Assembly: GCF_024692365.1 (NCBI RefSeq)
Contig: NZ_JAILMR010000015.1
Location: 52,525-116,524, forward strand
Source: Ruminococcus sp.
GTDB taxonomy: Bacteria; Bacillota; Clostridia; Oscillospirales; Ruminococcaceae
DNA length: 64,000 bases
Reading direction: 5' to 3'
Shown: positions 58,062-64,000 of the stretch, in pieces
Position numbering within the stretch: position 1 is the first letter of the stretch
Layout: every line of letters begins with the position of its first letter
Position numbers and translations under genes: made by a program
Notes under the pieces: model-generated
Seen by the model: the letters and a program-made list of their open reading frames with translations, nothing else
Told to the model about the DNA's origin: nothing
Database searches by the model: none

Positions 58062-60281
58062 TTACAATATCTCATTCAGGTTCTCAAAAACAAATTCCTG
58101 TGCCACCCTCGGGAAAAGCACGGTCTTGTATGTCCTGTTGAGAGATGAGATTTTCTCCCTTTCGATTATACCTGCTTCCTCGGAAAGTATGGTAGCCGCC
58201 AGACGTTTCTGTCCGTTTTCCACTTTTTCCGTCAGGTAGTTCTCGCTTATCAGCCAGCTTTTTATAGCCTCGCTGACAGGTTTTTTGTCGGCACTTAGTC
58301 CCAGCTGAGTGAGTATCTCGTCACACATCTGCGGCAGAGAAAGTTCCTCGTCCGTACCGTGCAGACCCTCCGCACCGTTCTTTATCATATCAGCCAGACT
58401 GCCGCCCTCGGTACTGTTTGACTGCATATTTTTCCTTTCGGGGTGTTCACGGAGGTACTTGTTTATCTCCGCCGTGAAGTACATTCCGTACCTCTCCTGC
58501 TTCACCTTGCCCACTCCCGGAACTTCCAGAAAATCGCTTTGTGTAACAGGCATATGCACGCACATCTCACGCAGTACCGAATCTCCGAAAACTATGTAAG
58601 CGGGCATCGATATCTCCGCCGCCAGCTTCGCACGAAGTTCACGCAAACGCTCGAACAGTTCTCTGTCGAAAGCGGTAACGCCCCGCTCTTTCTTCTTGAT
58701 AACAGCAGGTTCTTCCTTGCTGTGTTTCGGCAGACGCATACTTACCTTTTTGTTCTGCATCAGCACTTCCGCTGATTTTCTCGTCAGTATCAGAGTGCTG
58801 TGTTCACCCTCGGTGAGATAGCCCTCAGCCTGTAAATACTGTATCTCGGAGCGTATCTGCGCTGTGGATACATCTTTCATTATCGAATAGGTGGAAAGGG
58901 TATCCAGTCCGAACTGCTTTATCTTCGCATTTGCAGAACCTTTCAGCACTGCCGATACCACCACCGCACCGAAATGCATATTCCTCTGATGCAGTCTGTA
59001 TACACAGGAGAGTATCTTCTGCGCATCAACAGTTATATCCGTAAGTTCAGTCTCGCCCAGACAGTTCGAGCAATTCCCGCAGTTGCATACCCGCTTTTCT
59101 CCGAAATAATCCAGTATGAACTGTCTCAGACATCTGCCCGTGTTGCAGTAATCCGTCATCTGCCTGAGTTTTTGCAGATCTCTTTTTTTGACAAGTTCCA
59201 GTGCCTCATCATCAAGGTCGGAACTGTCCTTTGAATTTTCAATAAGGTATTTATTGGTAACAATGTCCCGCGCACCGTACAGAAGTATGCACTTAGCTTC
59301 ACTTCCGTCACGTCCTGCACGTCCCGCTTCCTGATAATAATTTTCAAGATTTTTGGGCATATTATAATGGATAACAAAGCTGACGTTGGATTTGTCTATA
59401 CCCATACCGAAAGCATTTGTTGCCGCGATGATGTTCACGCGGTCGTATATGAAATCGTCCTGATTCTTTTTTCTCTCCTCCGCCGAAAGCCCCGCATGAT
59501 ACCTTGTGCAGGCGATGCCGTCAGCAGTCAGCTTCTCACTGACCTCGTCCACAGCCTTTCTGGTGGCGCAGTAGATTATTCCGCAGCTGCCCTTGTTTTC
59601 AAGAACTATCTTCTTCGCTGCAGCATACTTGTCCTTAGCGTGCTTCACTCCGAAATACAGATTCTCACGGTCGAAGCCCGTTGTGACCGATACAGGGTCG
59701 TTAAGGTTCAGAAGCCTGACGATATCCGACCTTACCTGGTCTGTCGCCGTCGCCGTGAATGCACCGACTGTCGGGCGGTAGGGAAGCTGTTCCAGAAATT
59801 CCGATATCCTCAGATAATGCGGACGGAAATCCTGTCCCCACTGAGATACGCAGTGGGCTTCATCAACTGCCACAAGCGATATCCTGACATTCCTAGCAAG
59901 CCCCATAAACGAAGGCGTGCAAAGCCTTTCGGGCGCAACATATATCAGCTTGTACATTCCCCGCGAAGCATTCGCTATTGCGGTGTTATACTGCTGTGTT
60001 GTCAGTGAAGAATTCAGATAAGCCGCCCTTACTCCCGATTGTATAAGGCTGTTGACCTGATCTTTCATCAGCGATATCAGCGGCGATATGACAATCGTTA
60101 TGCCGTCAAGCATCAGCGCTGGTATCTGATAGCACATGGATTTTCCCGCACCCGTAGGCATTATGCCCACAGCGTCACGTCCGCTGAGGAGCGCATCGAT
60201 AAGAGGCAGCTGTCCCTCACGAAAATCCGTATGCCCGAAGAAATCGCGCAATACGCTGTATTTATCCGAAAAATCGGTCAT
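58062..60281 (-). CDS. recQ: RecQ-type ATP-dependent DNA helicase
   Basis: A 739-residue RecQ helicase. Walker A GAGKSMCYQIP (first Gly changed to Ala from GGGKS), DEAHCVSQWGQDFRP (Walker B plus aromatic-rich loop), FTATAT, the RecQ-Ct zinc cysteines in FGEKRVCNCGNCSNCLGE near 393-410, winged helix to about 510, and an HRDC domain (about 530-605, FERLRELRAKLAAEISMPAY). A further 130-residue C-terminal part holds a helical repeat. It unwinds 3'-5' in recombination and repair. Confidence 0.94.
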   Translation of the reverse strand: MTDFSDKYSVLRDFFGHTDFREGQLPLIDALLSGRDAVGIMPTGAGKSMCYQIPALMLDGITIVISPLISLMKDQVNSLIQSGVRAAYLNSSLTTQQYNTAIANASRGMYKLIYVAPERLCTPSFMGLARNVRISLVAVDEAHCVSQWGQDFRPHYLRISEFLEQLPYRPTVGAFTATATDQVRSDIVRLLNLNDPVSVTTGFDRENLYFGVKHAKDKYAAAKKIVLENKGSCGIIYCATRKAVDEVSEKLTADGIACTRYHAGLSAEERKKNQDDFIYDRVNIIAATNAFGMGIDKSNVSFVIHYNMPKNLENYYQEAGRAGRDGSEAKCILLYGARDIVTNKYLIENSKDSSDLDDEALELVKKRDLQKLRQMTDYCNTGRCLRQFILDYFGEKRVCNCGNCSNCLGETELTDITVDAQKILSCVYRLHQRNMHFGAVVVSAVLKGSANAKIKQFGLDTLSTYSIMKDVSTAQIRSEIQYLQAEGYLTEGEHSTLILTRKSAEVLMQNKKVSMRLPKHSKEEPAVIKKKERGVTAFDRELFERLRELRAKLAAEISMPAYIVFGDSVLREMCVHMPVTQSDFLEVPGVGKVKQERYGMYFTAEINKYLREHPERKNMQSNSTEGGSLADMIKNGAEGLHGTDEELSLPQMCDEILTQLGLSADKKPVSEAIKSWLISENYLTEKVENGQKRLAATILSEEAGIIEREKISSLNRTYKTVLFPRVAQEFVFENLNEIL

Positions 60282-60438
60282 TGTATCATCAGCTCTTTCC
60301 GGGATAAACGTTTCGGCGGTACTTTTGCCCGCCTAATTATACATACACAGTATATTATATCACATTCCGCAGAAAAATGCAACACCACACCGCTCTTTTC
60401 CCGAAATGCTCCAATTTACCACCCTAGGAGGTATCATC

Positions 60439-61116
60439 TTGCTGACAGTTTTTATACGTTCATTCATACTTTATTTCGTGATAATGGCAGCTGTCCGACT
60501 TATGGGCAAGCGCCAGATAGGCGACTTACAACCCTCAGAACTGGTGATAACCATGCTTCTTTCAAATATCGTCACACTCACCGTTGAAGATATCAGCATA
60601 CCCATGATAATGGGCATCGTCCCTGTTTTCACTCTTGTCAGCATCGATGTCATCGTGTCGTACCTTTCATTGAAGTACCGCCGTGTCCGCCGTGTCGTCA
60701 GCGGTTCATCAAAGCTGATAATTTCCAACGGTATCATCGACCAGAAAGTCATGCGCGAACTCCGCTTCACCACCGATGACCTCATGGCAGCCCTACGCGC
60801 CCAGCAGATATTTGACCTTGCCGATGTCCAGTTCGCCGTAGCCGAAACCACAGGCACCATATCCGTCTGCCCGAAGAAAACTTCCGCACCGCCGACTACC
60901 AAGGACTTGGGTCTTTCCCCCGAAAACACCGACCCGCCTGTAATGCTGATAAGCGACGGTGAAGTATCCACCGCCGCCCTGAATTTTCTTGGTCTTGACA
61001 TGGCATGGCTGAACAAAACGGTAAAAGCGCATGGGACAACTATCCCCGATATCTTCATAATGACCGCAGAAAATCCATCAAAATATACCATTATAAAAAA
61101 GGAGAACAAACGATGA
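60439..61116 (+). CDS. DUF421 (YetF-like) membrane protein
   Basis: A 225-residue protein: three membrane helices in the first 85 residues, GKRQIGDLQPSELVITMLLS, then a soluble alpha/beta domain with the family motif ELRFTTDDLMAALRAQQIFD. Start is a TTG at 60439 (AGGAGGTATCATC before it), not the ATG at 60406. It shares ATGA with the next gene, a DUF4363 protein, the usual pair. YetF-type proteins have been linked to spore or envelope properties; function unsettled. Confidence 0.88.
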   Translation: MLTVFIRSFILYFVIMAAVRLMGKRQIGDLQPSELVITMLLSNIVTLTVEDISIPMIMGIVPVFTLVSIDVIVSYLSLKYRRVRRVVSGSSKLIISNGIIDQKVMRELRFTTDDLMAALRAQQIFDLADVQFAVAETTGTISVCPKKTSAPPTTKDLGLSPENTDPPVMLISDGEVSTAALNFLGLDMAWLNKTVKAHGTTIPDIFIMTAENPSKYTIIKKENKR

Positions 61117-61484
61117 AAAGACTTCTGATAAGCATAGTCCTGCTGTCTTTTATCCTGACCGCAGGGATTTCCTCAGCCGCATACGTCAGGAAAACCGATA
61201 CCCGTATCCAGACACTTTGCACCCGCATACGAGAACAAGCCCTCACCAATACCGACACTTCTGCCGCTATCGACGAACTCTGTAACTGTTGGCAGGAACA
61301 CTGCAAGAAACTCTCATTTATCGAAAACCTCAACGGTGTGTCAGCCATCTCCGCCGAGATAAGCCGCCTGCCAGCCCTGTCCTCAGCCGACCCCGCAGAC
61401 CTCATCGAACAGATAGATTTTATCTCTCAACAATGCCGCTCCCTCTCCGAACGTCATATCCCAAATCTAAAAACTCTGCTGTGA
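61113..61484 (+). CDS. DUF4363 family protein
   Basis: A 123-residue protein with an N-terminal membrane anchor or signal sequence (about 4-24, LLISIVLLSFILTAGISSAA) and a helical rest, as in DUF4363 proteins that are encoded after DUF421/YetF. AAGGAGAACAAACG precedes the ATG inside the end of the DUF421 gene. Probably interacts with that protein in the membrane. Confidence 0.82.
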   Translation: MKRLLISIVLLSFILTAGISSAAYVRKTDTRIQTLCTRIREQALTNTDTSAAIDELCNCWQEHCKKLSFIENLNGVSAISAEISRLPALSSADPADLIEQIDFISQQCRSLSERHIPNLKTLL

Positions 61485-61494
61485 TAAGCGGAAA

Positions 61495-61794
61495 TTATTG
61501 TGCAGACTTTATTGGCTTGATCGGATTTTCCATTCTCCTGCCATCGGGAAGTCTGTAATCAAGCACAGTAACTTTTTCTGTTTCACGGTCAACCGATACT
61601 CTTGCAAAAACAGTCCAGAGGTTCGCTTCGGAATTTCCTTCAAATCCCATAAAGTATTCATATTCGGTATCATCACTGTCATCAGTGGGATAAGAGTGAC
61701 AAACATCATCAAAATGACTCTTGAAATAATCCCGCCCAACCAGATCAGCAATGGCTAAGTATGCGATTGCAGCAGCTGTTTCTTTGTTTACCAT
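61495..61794 (-). CDS. Small acidic protein of unknown function
   Basis: A 99-residue protein, not recognised. It starts with a helix MVNKETAAAIAYLAIADLVG, then Asp/Glu-rich DDSDDTEYEYFMGFEG and a beta-like end VFARVSVDRETEKVTVLDYR. AAGGAGGATAAC before the ATG supports it as real. Forms a row with the two genes upstream. Confidence 0.65.
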   Translation of the reverse strand: MVNKETAAAIAYLAIADLVGRDYFKSHFDDVCHSYPTDDSDDTEYEYFMGFEGNSEANLWTVFARVSVDRETEKVTVLDYRLPDGRRMENPIKPIKSAQ

Positions 61795-61838
61795 GTTATC
61801 CTCCTTATAAAAAATAACTCTATCGGTTTCTAATTTTT

Positions 61839-62276
61839 TTAGATCAACTGTTCAAGGGCTCTGCCTGTAAATGTGATCTTATCCTCATGAAAAAGGCAGA
61901 TCTCATCTAAAATATCAGATGCTAAAAGTATATCATCTTCTGTTTTTGCTTTCAGGTACTTGCAGAATTTTATCGCTCGAAAATATTGATCTACATCGGG
62001 GATATCGCTGTTAAATTCTATCCCGATTTCCTGTGTATATTTAAAATCATCACCCAGAATTTCCGACTTATAGTTTGAATGATAGTCGTCTTCAACTTTC
62101 TCATCAAAGTAAATTATCATACCCTCCGAACAAAAATTTCTGTATTGAACAACATTATATTTCTGCTCTGTAATCAGTATTTCATTCTCGGGCTTAAAGA
62201 AATCAATAATGTATTTTTTTAAACTTTCTTTATCGAGAAAGCCCTTTTTTATCATAACTTCCGCATTAGTGGTCAA
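61839..62276 (-). CDS. Protein of unknown function, AT-rich gene
   Basis: A 145-residue acidic protein, not recognised. Begins at a TTG (62276, AAGGAG 10 bp before) or at an ATG 21 bp later. Regions: FLDKESLKKYIIDFFKPENE, MIIYFDEKVEDDYHSNYKSE, FCKYLKAKTEDDILLASDIL. Base composition is lower in GC than the housekeeping genes. The shape resembles small immunity-type proteins, a guess only. Confidence 0.6.
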   Translation of the reverse strand: MTTNAEVMIKKGFLDKESLKKYIIDFFKPENEILITEQKYNVVQYRNFCSEGMIIYFDEKVEDDYHSNYKSEILGDDFKYTQEIGIEFNSDIPDVDQYFRAIKFCKYLKAKTEDDILLASDILDEICLFHEDKITFTGRALEQLI

Positions 62277-62365
62277 TTATAGTTCACTCCTTTTTTTACA
62301 TCGGGTCAAGTCGCAAAGATGATATTTTCTCCTTGATCAATGGTTGAATTTCCTGTTTTGGTGTA

Positions 62366-63415
62366 CTATTTCACCTTGCACTTTAAAGCAAATTCTTCAA
62401 AAAGTGCAGGGAGATTTTCGACTAATTTTTTCTTCTTTTTAGGTTCATTAATTTCTAGACAACACTCAAGCACAGTACCATCATTCAGTTCACGGAAGTA
62501 TGCTATGCGGTACATTTTCTTGTTTTTAAATTCTGCGCGGTACTGAAAAATACCATATTCCGTTTCAGTAACATCAAGCAAATCAGCTTTTCCGAAAGCT
62601 TCTATCCATGCTGAACGAATATTATCACAGCTTAGATCGTTATATATTTCTGGCGCTATCGTTAACATAAAGTCCGCCGATGATCGGGCACCTTCCCTTG
62701 CTATATACGCATAATCCTGATAGATCTCACCGACACCTGCATCTTCGTAATCCGCAAAATGCTTGTCATTCGGTGCAGTGACTTCGATAATAGTCCCCTC
62801 AAACATATCAAGTTCCTTTGGGGGACAAGTTCCGCGGGACATCGCTTGTGCCATTTTCTGACTTCTGTTAATAGCTTCAAGTATCATTTCGCCAAGACGT
62901 TCAGAGTCAACATTTTCATCAAATTCGAGGGGTTCATCAAATGTTAAAATGCCTTTTTCACCCGTTGAATCAGAACTATCACGCCATTTTTTCCGACCTT
63001 CCTGATAGACCCACGAAAGTGAAAAGTAATAATGATCGTTTTTTATGTCGTAATTAATTGTACACTCATCAAAGGAGTCATTTAACTCTTTTGATGATCG
63101 GACTTCCAAAACTTTCATGCGTTCTTCTTGTTCATATTTATTGTATTGATCTATACTCATTCCGGTCAATTTCTGAAATTCTGAAATTGTAAGATCGCTG
63201 ATCTCTTGAAATCTTGAAAGCATTCTTTTTGCGATTCTGCCAATTGTTTCGGTATCATCAGTTTGTGCTTTTTCATATTCGCAGTATATTCCGGCGCATA
63301 ATCCGTCTGCTCTTGCAATTTCGATCTGCAATTGAAAATAAACAGTATTATTTCTTTCTCTTATAAAAAGCGGAATTCGTCCCTCATTCATATATTCCTG
63401 CAATCTTGGTATCAT
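62366..63415 (-). CDS. Protein of unknown function, 349 residues
   Basis: A soluble acidic protein of 349 residues without recognised domains. Segments: MIPRLQEYMNEGRIPLFIRE, a helix IAKRMLSRFQEISDLTISEF, IEVTAPNDKHFADYEDAGVG, and a closing CLEINEPKKKKKLVENLPAL. It has two halves with similar beta-rich endings (YYFSLSWVYQEG and YRIAYFRELNDG), suggesting an internal duplication. AGGAGTGAATTC before the ATG. AT-rich like its downstream neighbours; the three may be one acquired unit. Confidence 0.65.
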   Translation of the reverse strand: MIPRLQEYMNEGRIPLFIRERNNTVYFQLQIEIARADGLCAGIYCEYEKAQTDDTETIGRIAKRMLSRFQEISDLTISEFQKLTGMSIDQYNKYEQEERMKVLEVRSSKELNDSFDECTINYDIKNDHYYFSLSWVYQEGRKKWRDSSDSTGEKGILTFDEPLEFDENVDSERLGEMILEAINRSQKMAQAMSRGTCPPKELDMFEGTIIEVTAPNDKHFADYEDAGVGEIYQDYAYIAREGARSSADFMLTIAPEIYNDLSCDNIRSAWIEAFGKADLLDVTETEYGIFQYRAEFKNKKMYRIAYFRELNDGTVLECCLEINEPKKKKKLVENLPALFEEFALKCKVK

Positions 63416-63445
63416 GAATTCACTCCTATCCTATGTTCATGCTTA

Positions 63446-63480
63446 TTATAAAAACAGCCCGCAGAAAATCTCTGCGGGCT
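63446..63480 (-). terminator. Hydrogenase gene terminator
   Basis: AGCCCGCAGA / TCTGCGGGCT with AAATC loop, followed on the minus strand by TTTTTATAATA; 16 bp after the stop. Confidence 0.9.
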
Positions 63481-63495
63481 GAACGTATTAGCATA

Positions 63496-64000
63496 TTAGT
63501 CCAGATACTTGCCTCTCTTAACGTAGGTAGTATGGAGATACTTGTGAGCGTTGTGAGCGCCGGGAGCTTCAAAGAAGTCCTTGTACAGCATATCGCAAAC
63601 AGGGCTCTCGTGAGACATTCTGAGATCCATGTTGCTGTCTGCATCGTACAGTGCCTTAGCTCTGATAGCCTTCAGGTCAACGAAGTTTCTAACTGCGTCG
63701 CTCTGAACAGGCTGACCGCCGCCGTTGATACATCCGCCGGGACAAGCCATGATCTCAACGAACTGGTAATCTCTCTCGCCGGAGAGGATACCGTCGATGA
63801 TCTCTCTTGCGTTAGCAAGACCGGAAGCAACTGCAACCTTTACGGTTACGCCGCCTACTGTGTAGGTAGCTTCCTTCAGACCCTTTGTACCTCTTACATC
63901 GTGGAACTCCAGAGGCTCGCACTTGCCGTCCAGCTTAACAGCTGCGGTTCTGAGAGCAGCCTCCATAACGCCGCCTGTTGCGCCGAAGATAGCGCCTGCA
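63496..64000 (-). CDS. [FeFe]-hydrogenase catalytic subunit, C-terminal part (runs off the right edge)
   Basis: The last 167 or so residues of an iron-only hydrogenase large subunit. The frame continues to the window edge (FGATGGVMEAALRTA, part of H-cluster motif 2/3 region). The MACPGGCINGGGQP motif supplies the last H-cluster cysteines, and the end CDMLYKDFFEAPGAHNAHKY with LHTTY is the small-subunit-like tail of group A enzymes. It makes H2 in fermentation, commonly with NADH and ferredoxin (bifurcating) partners that would be encoded outside the window. Confidence 0.95.
   Translation of the reverse strand, partial: AGAIFGATGGVMEAALRTAAVKLDGKCEPLEFHDVRGTKGLKEATYTVGGVTVKVAVASGLANAREIIDGILSGERDYQFVEIMACPGGCINGGGQPVQSDAVRNFVDLKAIRAKALYDADSNMDLRMSHESPVCDMLYKDFFEAPGAHNAHKYLHTTYVKRGKYLD

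Overview
The window looks like a chromosomal segment of a low-to-mid GC Clostridia bacterium of the Ruminococcus type (Oscillospiraceae). The support is a type I dockerin on a secreted peptidase, a GH51 arabinofuranosidase with a divergent AraC regulator, an [FeFe]-hydrogenase at the right edge, Pta, clostridial two-hit families (PadR with HAAS/DUF1700 and DUF4097, DUF421 with DUF4363, CotH) and strong AAGGAGG ribosome sites. Most named genes are housekeeping. I saw no prophage, insertion sequence, CRISPR array, rRNA or tRNA gene.

Layout. 1-4940 (minus): two PspC genes, a small membrane protein, an alpha/beta hydrolase, a CPBP protease, then the autoregulated padR-HAAS-DUF4097 operon under a perfect promoter with a 23-bp palindrome on its -10. 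4940-6400: 1.5 kb without a credible gene, carrying four copies of a rigidly spaced 83-bp module. 6400-13100: a lone spoVAC-like gene, a radC with an in-frame stop, a small kinase, a trans-sulfuration PLP enzyme, a LysR regulator and YfhO. 13300-15500: two secreted cyclophilins made by duplication, promoter included. 15600-18490: typA with a structured leader, then an AT-rich insert with a BECR-fold nuclease-like gene and a small RNA gene. 18490-21400: dtd, two acetyltransferases, CPBP, phosphatase. 21400-24500: thrB, a radical SAM gene and pta, with two decamer-repeat arrays between them. 24670-29950: an operon of two bacterial PH-domain membrane proteins, an unknown protein, cheA (with a doubled P2 domain) and cheW. 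29990-33870: dockerin-VanY, and an operon of zinc-ribbon pseudokinase, VWA protein and divergent adenylosuccinate synthetase. 34000-46430: pheA-ispF-GNAT, a three-gene ABC exporter, a foldase lipoprotein, polA-rluA, a DUF2974 lipase-like protein. 46600-53300: GH51/AraC, an unknown nuclease-like protein, CotH lipoprotein, a third decamer array and malQ. 53370-61500: rpe, a proB-vanZ-x-x-GNAT-proA cluster, recQ, DUF421-DUF4363. 61500-64000: three unrecognised AT-rich genes and the C-terminal end of a hydrogenase.

The candidates for undescribed biology are: (i) the BECR nuclease-like gene followed by a small RNA with its own consensus promoter, terminator and 14 nt of perfect complementarity to the nuclease message; (ii) the pseudokinase/VWA/PurA-like operon; (iii) three intergenic arrays of a 10-bp repeat TSGTATNNNT in exact helical phase; (iv) the four 83-bp modules between padR and spoVAC. 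All functional statements are from reading motifs; no database or folding program was run.
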